The notes below the pieces were generated by a model that worked only from the letters and a program-made list of their open reading frames with translations, was not told where the DNA came from and did no database searches. The position numbers and the translations under genes are program-made. Below, piece by piece: positions 57,122-64,000 of a DNA stretch of 64,000 nucleotides; within the stretch, counting starts at the first letter, position 1; each line of letters starts with the position of its first letter. The stretch is from JAGWBD01 sp965197455 (GTDB taxonomy: Bacteria; Chloroflexota; Anaerolineae; Aggregatilineales; Phototrophicaceae), in the NCBI GenBank assembly GCA_965197455.1, contig OZ240208.1:2356001-2420000 (forward strand), in the 5' to 3' direction.

Positions 57122-58807
57122 ATGAAGTCCGTTTTCCGCACCCTCTCCGACAGCGACCGCGGTCTGCTGCCGCTGCTGGCGCAGACCTGGGGGGTGCCGC
57201 ACGAGGACCTCGAGCCAGAGGAACTTATCACGGGCCTGAACAGCGCCATGCGCGATGCGACGCGCGCGGAGCGCGTCTGGCTGGCGCTGGACGAGGCACA
57301 GCGCGGCGCGCTGCAGCATTTGCTCGCCTCCGGCGGACGTATGTCCGCCAGCATGTACACGCGCCTCCACGGCGATATCCGCCAGTCCGGCGCGGCGCAG
57401 CTGGCTGAATTTGCAGAGCAGCCGGCCACGCCGGCCGAGGCACTCTTCTATCGCGGCCTCATCGCCCAGGCCTTCGAGCAATCCGGAACCGGCCCGCGCA
57501 CGGTCATCTACGTCCCTGACGACCTGATCGACGTGCTGCCCACCCACATCACCGCGCCGGCCGACCCCGGCGCCGGCGCCATGCTGCCCGGCTTGCAGGC
57601 CCTGCCACAGGTGGAGCAGGCGCGCGCGGCGAACACCATCATCGTCGACGACATGACCACCCTGCTGGCGTGGCTGCAACTGCATGGCGCAGCCCTGCCG
57701 GCGGGCGAGCTGGCGCCGGAGGCGCGCGCGGCCTTCACGCCCTGGCTGCTGACGCCGGAGCCTGAACGCCTGGGCTTCCTGGTCGGCCTCGGCATCGCCG
57801 CCGGTCTGGTGGACGCCGATGCGGGCCGCGCGACCATCAGCCGCAGCGGGGCGCGGCGCTGGCTGGCCGAAGCGCGCGCGACCCAGTTGCGGCAGCTGGC
57901 GGAGGCGTGGCGGCGCAGCGCGGGCCTGCGCGATTTGTGGCAGGTCCCCGGGCTGGCGCCGGAAGAGGACAGTCTGGTCGACTATGATCCCACCGTGGCG
58001 CGCGGCGCCGTGCTCAACTTCATCAGCGAAATGGCGCCGCTGGACGACTGGTGGGCGCCGACCGAACTTGTCGCGGCGCTGAAGAATGCTGACCCGGACT
58101 TTCAACGGCCGGGCGGCGACTATGACAGCTGGTACATCCGCGACGCCAGCGGCGACTACCTGCGCGGCTTCGCCAGCTGGGACGCAGTTGAGGGCGCGCT
58201 CATCGCCTGGATCATCGCAGGGCCGCTGCACTGGCTGGGCATGGTTGACCTCGGCGCCGGCGCCGCCCGTCTGACCGCCTGGGGGCGCGCCTTTCTTGAG
58301 CTGGGCGCCTGGCCCGACCTCGCCGATCCGCGGGATGATATCGAGGTCGGCCTGGAGGGTTCGCTGCGCGTGCCGCGGGGTTTCGCGCGCCTCGACCGCT
58401 TCCAGATCGCGCGCTTCACCTCATGGGGCCAGGCCGGCGACACTTACATCTACCATCTGGACGGGGCGGGCATCGCCCAGGCCGAGCGTCAGGGCATCAA
58501 CGCCAGCCACATCAGTGCCTTCCTGCATCGCGTCTCCGGCGAGCGGCCGCTGCCGCCGGGGGTCGCCCGTCTGCTGCAGAACTGGTTGGAGGGCCCCGTC
58601 GCCCGCGTCACGCTGGAGCAGCAGGTCATCCTGCGCGCGGAAAACGCGGAGTCGCTGACGGAGATATTCGAGACGCCGGCGCTGCGGCGCTTCCTCGGCG
58701 CGCAGCTGGGGCCGACGGCCGTGCTGGTGCGCCCGGATCAGTGGCCGGAACTGCGCGCGGCCCTTGGCGAGGCCGGTATTCTGGCCGGTTTACGCCACCT
58801 CGAATAA
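57122..58807 (+). CDS. Helicase-associated-domain (XPB/Ssl2-like) protein
   Basis: 561 residues, eight bases after the previous gene. The N-terminal part has a SAP/winged-helix-like look (LTGLNSAMRDATRAERVWLA region, LDEAQRGALQHLLASGGRMS). The C-terminal 160 residues (EVGLEGSLRVPRGFARLDRF, QIARFTSWGQAGDTYIYHLD, GINASHISAFLHRVSGERPL, VILRAENAESLTEIF) resemble the helicase-associated domain found in XPB/Ssl2-linked proteins of actinobacteria and Chloroflexota. There are no helicase motifs, so it is not itself a helicase. The role is probably in DNA repair or transcription, by association only. Confidence 0.65.
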   Translation: MKSVFRTLSDSDRGLLPLLAQTWGVPHEDLEPEELITGLNSAMRDATRAERVWLALDEAQRGALQHLLASGGRMSASMYTRLHGDIRQSGAAQLAEFAEQPATPAEALFYRGLIAQAFEQSGTGPRTVIYVPDDLIDVLPTHITAPADPGAGAMLPGLQALPQVEQARAANTIIVDDMTTLLAWLQLHGAALPAGELAPEARAAFTPWLLTPEPERLGFLVGLGIAAGLVDADAGRATISRSGARRWLAEARATQLRQLAEAWRRSAGLRDLWQVPGLAPEEDSLVDYDPTVARGAVLNFISEMAPLDDWWAPTELVAALKNADPDFQRPGGDYDSWYIRDASGDYLRGFASWDAVEGALIAWIIAGPLHWLGMVDLGAGAARLTAWGRAFLELGAWPDLADPRDDIEVGLEGSLRVPRGFARLDRFQIARFTSWGQAGDTYIYHLDGAGIAQAERQGINASHISAFLHRVSGERPLPPGVARLLQNWLEGPVARVTLEQQVILRAENAESLTEIFETPALRRFLGAQLGPTAVLVRPDQWPELRAALGEAGILAGLRHLE

Positions 58808-58821
58808 CGTCAGATTCACGC

Positions 58822-58863
58822 TTGACAATTCCCCGGCGCGTTCATAGCATAGAACAAGTGTAT
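58822..58863 (+). promoter_or_regulatory. Promoter plus LexA-type box before the VOC gene
   Basis: TTGACA (58822-58827) and TAGCAT (58845-58850) are 17 bases apart. Directly after the -10 lies GAACAAGTGTAT (58852-58863), differing by one base from the box in the lexA promoter. The box covers the expected transcription start, so LexA repression is plausible. Confidence 0.7.
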
Positions 58864-58901
58864 TGAACTTCGTCATAGCTGTCACATCATTGAGGAGCGC
58901 C

Positions 58902-59696
58902 ATGTTCACCGTTACCAAATACCCGCAAGGCACCTTTTCCTGGGCGGACTGCATGACCAGCGATGCCGCCGCCGGCAAGCAATTCTACGCTGACCTGATG
59001 GGCTGGGAGATCAACGAAATCCCCATGGGCGAGGGCATGTTCTATTACATGTTCACGCAAGCGGGCCAGAACGTCGCCGCGCTCAGCGGCATGGCGCCAG
59101 GTATGCCCGACATGCCGCCCGTGTGGAACAATTACATCACCGTGGACGACGTCGACGCCATGGCGGAGCGCGTCACTGAACTCGGCGGCAAGGTCGTGGG
59201 CGGCCCCTGGGACGTCTTTGACAGCGGCCGCATGGCCCAGATACAGGGTCCTGACGGAGCCTTCGTCTCCCTGTGGCAGCCCGTGAACCACATCGGCGCG
59301 GGCCTGGTCAACACGCCTGGCGCCCTGTGCTGGAACGAGCTTTATACCAAAGATGCAGAAGTCTCGAAGGCCTTCTACGGCGCGCTGCTGGGCTGGACTT
59401 TCATGACCGACCCGAACAACCCCGGCTACCACATGATCCAGAACAACGGGCGCATGAACGGCGGCGTCTTCCCCATGGATGAAGACATGGCCTCCCAAAT
59501 GCCGCCCATGTGGCTGCCCTACTTCTCCGTCGCCGACATCGAGGCCTCGGCGGCGCGCATCGTGGAGCTGGGCGGCGCGGTGCACATCGGCCCGCTGCCG
59601 GCCGGCGAGGTCGGCCGTTTCGTGCTCTTCACCGACCCCCAGGGCGCGCACTGCTACCTCATCCAGCTGCGCGAGCCGGAAGCCTGGCTGGAGTAA
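58902..59696 (+). CDS. VOC-superfamily (glyoxalase-like) protein with two domains
   Basis: 264 residues from ATG 58902, with GAGGAG five bases upstream. Two VOC units are evident: FSWADCMTSDAAAGKQFYAD...ITVDDVDAMAERVTELGGKV...GPDGAFVSLWQP and LCWNELYTKDAEVSKAFYGA...FSVADIEASAARIVELGGAV...DPQGAHCYLIQL. This is the layout of glyoxalase/hydroxylase-like proteins such as CFP-30B-type. Function could be resistance or small-molecule conversion. The upstream LexA-type box suggests DNA-damage control, unusual for this family. Confidence 0.9.
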   Translation: MFTVTKYPQGTFSWADCMTSDAAAGKQFYADLMGWEINEIPMGEGMFYYMFTQAGQNVAALSGMAPGMPDMPPVWNNYITVDDVDAMAERVTELGGKVVGGPWDVFDSGRMAQIQGPDGAFVSLWQPVNHIGAGLVNTPGALCWNELYTKDAEVSKAFYGALLGWTFMTDPNNPGYHMIQNNGRMNGGVFPMDEDMASQMPPMWLPYFSVADIEASAARIVELGGAVHIGPLPAGEVGRFVLFTDPQGAHCYLIQLREPEAWLE

Positions 59697-59715
59697 GCTC
59701 GCGAGCACCAACGCT

Positions 59716-59753
59716 GGCCCCGCCGCTGCTGCATGCCGGCGGGGTCATTGTTT
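59716..59753 (+). terminator. Probable terminator after VOC gene
   Basis: CCCCGCCG (59718-59725) pairs with CGGCGGGG (59737-59744) across an 11-nt loop, followed by TCATTGTTT. The T-rich tail is interrupted but adequate. Confidence 0.65.
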
Positions 59754-59962
59754 AAGTGGACGGGGCTGTGTTCCCGCCTGACGTGAGCGGACCTCTGTTA
59801 TCAATATGGCCGGCTTTTCGCACCTGTCGGCATTCCCTGTTAGAATGACCATCGTGGCCTGGTGCAAGTAACCAGGGATTCTACTGTATTGCGGCATTTG
59901 CCAGAGTCCGGCAGCTTGCAGGTGGCCATCATCCGGGGTGAAGGAGTTTGGAGGAAAGAGCA

Positions 59963-60376
59963 ATGGATCAGGATGCACTGAGAAGGGGAGTGATACCGGG
60001 CGTCATGGCCGGCTATCTGTACCTCGCCTACGCCGGACCGGGCATGCAAGACGGGGTCGGCAGCATGATAGGTGCTGACGCCTTTGTCGGCTTCATTCTG
60101 CATGTCATTATTAGTCTTGTCATCGGCGCCATCTACACCGGTTTCTTCGTGCCCAATGTAAAGCTGGGTAACCCGCTGCTTACCATTGGGGTTGGCGGCC
60201 TGATTTATGGCCTCATCTGGTGGATCATTGGCGGCAACATCATCGCGCCCGTCGTCTCCGGTGGCGAAATATTGCAGCTGTCAATCGGCCCCGCCTTCTA
60301 TGGCCACATCATCTTCGGCCATGCGCTGGCCTTCCTCGTCGTCCTGCGCGACATGGCGATGAGCGAGAGCGAGTAG
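59963..60376 (+). CDS. Integral membrane protein, four helices, unknown family
   Basis: 137 residues from ATG 59963, with GAGGAAAGAG upstream (a TTG at 59948 is less likely). Four hydrophobic segments are visible: VIPGVMAGYLYLAYAGPG, FVGFILHVIISLVIGAIYTG, LLTIGVGGLIYGLIWWIIGG and GHIIFGHALAFLVVLRDMAM. No signature residues that I recognise. It is flanked by a 266-base gap upstream and a convergent ABC permease gene. Confidence 0.75.
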   Translation: MDQDALRRGVIPGVMAGYLYLAYAGPGMQDGVGSMIGADAFVGFILHVIISLVIGAIYTGFFVPNVKLGNPLLTIGVGGLIYGLIWWIIGGNIIAPVVSGGEILQLSIGPAFYGHIIFGHALAFLVVLRDMAMSESE

Positions 60377-60437
60377 GGCGATTTAACCCAGGCGCGTGTC
60401 AGCTACACGACACGTTCACATAAAACCGGGGCCGTGA

Positions 60438-61319
60438 TTAACCTTTCACGGCCCCCAGTGTGAATCCCTGTACCAGGCGATCCAGAAACAGGTTGTAAAC
60501 CAGCCCGACCGGGATGGCGACCAGCAGGGCCGAGGCCAGCAGCGGCTGCCAGAAGAAGACATCGCCGCGAATCAGCTCGGTGGGCACGCCCGTGCTCAGC
60601 GTGCGCGAGTCCGAGGCCGAGATGAAGACCAGCGCATAGATGAACTCGTGCAGCGTCAGCGTGAATGAAAAGACCACCACCGCGATAACGCCTGGCCGCG
60701 CCAGCGGCAACACCACGCGCCAGAAAGCCTCGTAGCGGTTGTAGCCATCCACCAGCGCCGCTTCCTCCAGCTCGGGCGGGATGGACTTGAAGAAGCCCAT
60801 CAGCAGCCAGGTGCTGAAGGGCACCGAGATGCTGGGGTAGACCAGAATTAGCGAGAGTAGTGAATCGCGCAGGCCCAGCTGCACAATGATTCGGAAGAGC
60901 GGGATGAAGAGCAGCGTGGGCGGCACCAGATAGACGATGAACATGAGAATGCCCGCCTGCTCGCCCCAGCGCCCGGTCAACCGTGCCAGGGCCCAGGCGG
61001 CCGGCAGCGACAGCGCCAGCGTGACGACCACCACCGCGATGCCGGTCACCGTGGAGTTGCGCACGAAGGACAGGTAGCGCGTGTCGTTGAAGAGATTGTC
61101 GAGGTGCTCCAGCGTGGGCGCATCCTCGAAAGCGAAGGGGCTGGCGCCGCGCTTGTAGAGGTCGGGGTCCGTCTGGAAGGTAACGATGCCCATCACGAAG
61201 AAGGGCGACACCGCCAGGATGCAGAAGACCAGCACCACTGTGGTGAAAAACGTCCCGCGCAGCACGCGCCCCAGCCGGGAGCCGCGCGGCGCAGGCATAT
61301 TCAGCGGGACAGTCGCCAT
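60438..61319 (-). CDS. Sugar ABC transporter permease (MalG type), second system
   Basis: 293 residues with six transmembrane helices. The EAA loop is EEAALVDGYNRYEAFWRVVL near residue 190, and the C-terminus LVQGFTLGAVKG is typical of MalG proteins. Its ATG overlaps the MalF stop by one base (TGATG), so translation is coupled. It completes the importer with genes 61319-64000. CUT1-type carbohydrate uptake is the likely role; substrate is unknown. Confidence 0.94.
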   Translation of the reverse strand: MATVPLNMPAPRGSRLGRVLRGTFFTTVVLVFCILAVSPFFVMGIVTFQTDPDLYKRGASPFAFEDAPTLEHLDNLFNDTRYLSFVRNSTVTGIAVVVVTLALSLPAAWALARLTGRWGEQAGILMFIVYLVPPTLLFIPLFRIIVQLGLRDSLLSLILVYPSISVPFSTWLLMGFFKSIPPELEEAALVDGYNRYEAFWRVVLPLARPGVIAVVVFSFTLTLHEFIYALVFISASDSRTLSTGVPTELIRGDVFFWQPLLASALLVAIPVGLVYNLFLDRLVQGFTLGAVKG

Positions 61320-62260
61320 CAGCGGATCTCCGCGCGGCGGGCTGTGCGCAGCAGCACGACCGCCACGACCAGCAGCACCGGGAAGATAAAGAGCGACACC
61401 GCCGCGCCCTGCGCCAGATTGCCGCCGTCAATGCCGACGAGGAAGGAATACATGGGCAGGGTGAGCGTGTGCGTGATCGGCCCGCCGCGAGTCAGGATGT
61501 AGACCACCGTCAGGTCGCCGAAGGTGAAGATGAAGCTGAAGAGCAGCGAGATGAGCATGATGGGCAGGATCAGCGGCAGCTTCACCTGAAACAGTGTGCG
61601 GAAGTAGCGTGAGCCGTCCACCTGCGCCTGGTCGAGGATATCGGTGGGGATGGAGGAGAGGCCGGCCATCAGGATGACCGTCGCCAGCGGCGTCATGCGC
61701 CAGACGTGCACGAAGATGACCGAGGCCTTGGCCAGCAGCGGCTTGCCCAGCCAGATCAGGTTGTTGGCGGGCCCAAAGAGCGTGCCCGGGCCGAGCAGGC
61801 CGGCCTCGCGCAGCAGATAGTCGATGGGGCTGTACTTGGAATCGTACATCCACAGCCAGCCCACCACCGACAGCGCCAGCGGTGTCGCCCAGGGCATGAT
61901 GAGCAGCAGGCGCGCAATCCACATGCCCACGCGCGCGCTGCGCCGGTCCGGCAGGGGCGTCGTCAGCAGCAGGGCCAGGATGTTGGCCAGGATCAAGGTG
62001 AAAAGCTGGGCGATCACGGTGAAGAGGAAGGTATTGATCAGCGCGTCGCGGAAGGCGGGCGCCGCCCACACGCGCTCGAAGTTGTGCATGCCGACGTAGT
62101 TGAAGGAGGCGTCGCCCACCGTCGCCGTGCTCACGCTGAAGAGCAGCGCCGTAATGAAGGGCATGCCTACCAGCAGCAGGATGTAGAGCGTCGCCGGCAG
62201 CAAAAAGACGATGCCCATCAGGCGATTGTCATCCACCCAGCGGGTCATCAGCGCGCTCAT
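61319..62260 (-). CDS. Sugar ABC transporter permease (MalF type), second system
   Basis: 313 residues, six transmembrane helices starting MGIVFLLPATLYILLLVGMP. The coupling loop is DQAQVDGSRYFRTLFQVKLP near residue 220. It overlaps the ATPase gene stop in ATGA upstream and the MalG gene downstream by one base. The order ATPase-MalF-MalG is shared with many Chloroflexota and Thermus-group sugar operons. Confidence 0.94.
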   Translation of the reverse strand: MSALMTRWVDDNRLMGIVFLLPATLYILLLVGMPFITALLFSVSTATVGDASFNYVGMHNFERVWAAPAFRDALINTFLFTVIAQLFTLILANILALLLTTPLPDRRSARVGMWIARLLLIMPWATPLALSVVGWLWMYDSKYSPIDYLLREAGLLGPGTLFGPANNLIWLGKPLLAKASVIFVHVWRMTPLATVILMAGLSSIPTDILDQAQVDGSRYFRTLFQVKLPLILPIMLISLLFSFIFTFGDLTVVYILTRGGPITHTLTLPMYSFLVGIDGGNLAQGAAVSLFIFPVLLVVAVVLLRTARRAEIR

Positions 62261-63303
62261 GTGGCCGCCTCCCCGTTCAGACGTTCGCCCGTATGGCGGT
62301 CAAAATAGTGCAGTTGCCCGCGCGCCACGCCGAATTCACAGACGCTGTCCACCGGGATCTCCGTGGTGACGTTGCTGGGCAGACGGGCGACGGTGAGTTG
62401 CATTTCGCCGCGGTAATCCGGCAGCTGGCCGTAGAGCAGGCGGTCAGAGCCCAGATTCTCCACGCGCGTGACCCGCCACGAGAAGGGCTCCCAGGCCGCG
62501 CCGGTCGGCAGCTCGTCGACGGGCAGCAGATGCTCCGGCCGAAAGCCGCGCTGCACCGCCTCCGAAGCCAGCTGCAGGTTCATCCCCGGCGAGCCGAGGA
62601 AGGTGGCCACGAAAGTGTTCTGCGGCCGGTCGTAGATGGCCTGCGGCGGGCCGGTCTGCTGCACGCGCCCGTCACGCATCACCACGATGCGGTCGCCCAG
62701 ACCCATGGCCTCAATCTGGTCATGGGTGACGAAGACGGTGGTGATGCCCAGTTTGCGCTGGAAGCCCTTCAGCTCGTCGCGGGCGTAGGCGCGCAGCTTG
62801 GCGTCCAGGTTGGAGAGCGGCTCGTCAAGCAGCAGCACCTCCGGCTCGGAGACGATGGCGCGGGCGATGGCCACGCGCTGGCGCTCGCCGCCGCTCAGCT
62901 GCCGCGGGCGCCGGTCAAGCAAATGCCCGATCGAGACCATCTGCGCGGCCTGGTAGACGCGCTGCTCGCGCTCCTGGCGGTCGGGGCAGCGTCCCTGCGC
63001 CTTCAGCGGGAAGCCGATGTTGCCCGCCACCGACATGTGCGGATACAGGGCGTAGGACTGGAAGACCATGGCGATGCCGCGCTTGCGTGGCGGCAGCAGC
63101 GTCACATCGCGTTCGCCGATGGTGATGCGGCCGGCTTCCGGCTTCTCCAGGCCGGCGATGGTGCGCATCAGCGTCGTCTTGCCGCAGCCGGAAGGCCCCA
63201 GCACGACGAGAAACTCGCCGGACTCGATGGCCAGGTCGACCCCGGCGACGGCTTCCACGTCACCGAAGCGCTTGACAATGCCCTGAATGACGACCTCGCT
63301 CAT
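62257..63303 (-). CDS. Sugar ABC transporter ATPase (MalK/UgpC type)
   Basis: 348 residues from ATG 63303, with AGGGA upstream. ATPase motifs: Walker A GPSGCGKTT near residue 37, Q-loop VFQSYALYPHMSV near 80, signature LSGGERQRVAIARA near 136, Walker B VLLLDEPLSNLDAKLR near 158, and switch His in VTHDQIEAMGLGD near 192. Residues 240-348 form the MalK-type regulatory OB domain (GFRPEHLLPV), where sugar signals or regulators bind. It may also power the ATPase-less importer at 10.6-13.8 kb. Confidence 0.95.
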   Translation of the reverse strand: MSEVVIQGIVKRFGDVEAVAGVDLAIESGEFLVVLGPSGCGKTTLMRTIAGLEKPEAGRITIGERDVTLLPPRKRGIAMVFQSYALYPHMSVAGNIGFPLKAQGRCPDRQEREQRVYQAAQMVSIGHLLDRRPRQLSGGERQRVAIARAIVSEPEVLLLDEPLSNLDAKLRAYARDELKGFQRKLGITTVFVTHDQIEAMGLGDRIVVMRDGRVQQTGPPQAIYDRPQNTFVATFLGSPGMNLQLASEAVQRGFRPEHLLPVDELPTGAAWEPFSWRVTRVENLGSDRLLYGQLPDYRGEMQLTVARLPSNVTTEIPVDSVCEFGVARGQLHYFDRHTGERLNGEAAT

Positions 63304-63498
63304 GCTGCTTCCCTGTACCAGCCCTCTTCTGCGCTGCCCATCATCCCGTCGCCATACACTGCAAGTTGCCCATGTCATTATAGTCAACGACTCAGCAGCG
63401 CGCATGATTCTGCCCGCCGGTGTCGACCTGTGTCGCACAGCGGGGCAGTCGTGGCGCGTGGAAAGCAGGGAAAGTTGTAGAGGGCGGAGTTCAACACG

Positions 63499-63563
63499 GC
63501 GCCGGCTGTTCGCCGGCCCTTGCTGCCAGGCAGCAAGGGGGACGGGTGTTGCCACCCGTCCCC
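63499..63563 (-). promoter_or_regulatory. Three consecutive hairpins between binding-protein and ATPase genes
   Basis: GCCGGC (63501-63506)/GCCGGC (63512-63517); CCCTTGCTGCC (63517-63527)/GGCAGCAAGGG (63529-63539); and GGGGACGGGTG (63538-63548)/CACCCGTCCCC (63553-63563), an 11-bp perfect stem. Adjacent stems share bases, so they cannot all form fully at once. They would protect or attenuate the transcript behind the binding-protein gene. Confidence 0.65.
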
Positions 63564-63591
63564 TGGTGAAGCTGGTTCTGTTGCGCGTCCG

Positions 63592-64000
63592 CTAGCCCTC
63601 GCCACCGCCGACGAGACCCTTGGCGCGCCAATCCTCGTAGATCGCCTCGGCACGGGCATGGGCTTCAGCGACGGATTCCTCGGCCGTCTTCTCGCCCAGC
63701 GCCACACTGGCGACCATATTGACGACAATGTTCTCGCCGAAGACCTGCATGACTGCCGGGTTCGCGGTGCCCGGGTAGCCGATGTAGACGGACCAGTCAT
63801 TGACGGTCTTCAGCACGTCCAGCTTGTTCGCCGGGTTGGAGCCGAAGGGGTCCTCGTCCAGCCAGCCGTCCAGCTCCGGCACGGTACTGGCGTAGCAGGG
63901 GAAGTTGTAAAGCTCGGAGTTGTAGACGGCGTCGCTGTAGTTGGCCGTGTGGTCAAGGATGAACTGCTTGGCCGCTTCCAGCTCGGCGCCCTCAACGTAT
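63592..64000 (-). CDS. Extracellular sugar-binding protein, C-terminal part (window edge)
   Basis: The frame is open through base 64000, so the N-terminus is outside; 135 C-terminal residues are visible (YVEGAELEAAKQFILDHTAN, VYNSELYNFPCYASTVPELD, WSVYIGYPGTANPAVMQVFG, EESVAEAHARAEAIYEDWRA). This is the end of a family 1 solute-binding protein: the AV-E-V-hinge helix and the final AEAIYEDWRAKG are typical. It is the first gene of the second sugar ABC operon, separated from the ATPase gene by 288 bases containing hairpins. Confidence 0.88.
   Translation of the reverse strand, partial: YVEGAELEAAKQFILDHTANYSDAVYNSELYNFPCYASTVPELDGWLDEDPFGSNPANKLDVLKTVNDWSVYIGYPGTANPAVMQVFGENIVVNMVASVALGEKTAEESVAEAHARAEAIYEDWRAKGLVGGGEG

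Noticed and set aside
1..64000. Search by eye for tRNA, rRNA and known riboswitch signatures
   Set aside because: No cloverleaf with CCA-type end, rRNA core or recognised aptamer was found; a covariance-model scan would be decisive.

Overview
The window is high-GC bacterial DNA, densely coded, with AGGAG-type ribosome binding sites. No rRNA, tRNA or CRISPR array was seen. Gene content suggests a free-living heterotroph, most likely a Chloroflexota (Anaerolineae-like) bacterium: two MalFGK-type sugar ABC systems, an IclR sugar-acid regulon, both polyphosphate kinase types, LexA with GAAC-N4-GTTC-type boxes, REP-like intergenic repeats and secreted LysM proteins. The taxonomic call is inference from content only.

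Layout. 0-10.6 kb: end of ppk2, a secreted repeat protein, a phage head-tail connector, an ECF sigma factor with a pentapeptide-repeat gene, a methyltransferase-HNH fusion, small plus-strand ORFs, galE with an esterase, and an AT-richer two-gene island. 10.6-19 kb: an ABC sugar importer divergent from an IclR-oxidoreductase-aldehyde dehydrogenase-sugar-acid dehydratase operon. 19-21.5 kb: a nuclease and a tandemly duplicated toxin/antitoxin-like unit. 21.5-38.8 kb: phage capsid, portal and terminase genes separated by housekeeping genes (IMPase, aminotransferase IV, K+ channel, PepF, MATE, IlvD, Fic, SDR). 38.9-43.8 kb: a LexA-type mini-regulator, two SOS boxes, a DUF+PIN cassette, rsmA and membrane proteins. 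43.8-47 kb: a decarboxylating dehydrogenase and ppk1. 47-53 kb: three secreted proteins sharing an unrecognised domain, two of them with LysM repeats. 53-59.7 kb: HEAT, OsmC, lexA, an enolase-superfamily enzyme, a helicase-associated protein and a VOC protein. 60-64 kb: a second sugar ABC system running off the right edge.

The most unusual feature is that terS, terL, portal, protease-capsid and head-tail connector all lie on the minus strand in the canonical HK97 order, but are spread over about 37 kb with ordinary cellular genes between them. The upstream end of this series (terS/terL) is preceded by a LexA-DNA-binding-domain-only protein whose promoter region holds a perfect SOS box (GAACATTTGTTC). 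Three further boxes of the same type precede lexA itself, a DUF+PIN gene pair and a VOC gene. Together this suggests a dispersed, possibly domesticated and SOS-linked capsid/packaging system resembling a gene transfer agent; that functional reading is inference. Other notable items are a Fic gene whose start region carries five (A/T)TGTCC repeats at exact 12-nt spacing, and an in-frame 54-nt duplication at the start of ppk1.
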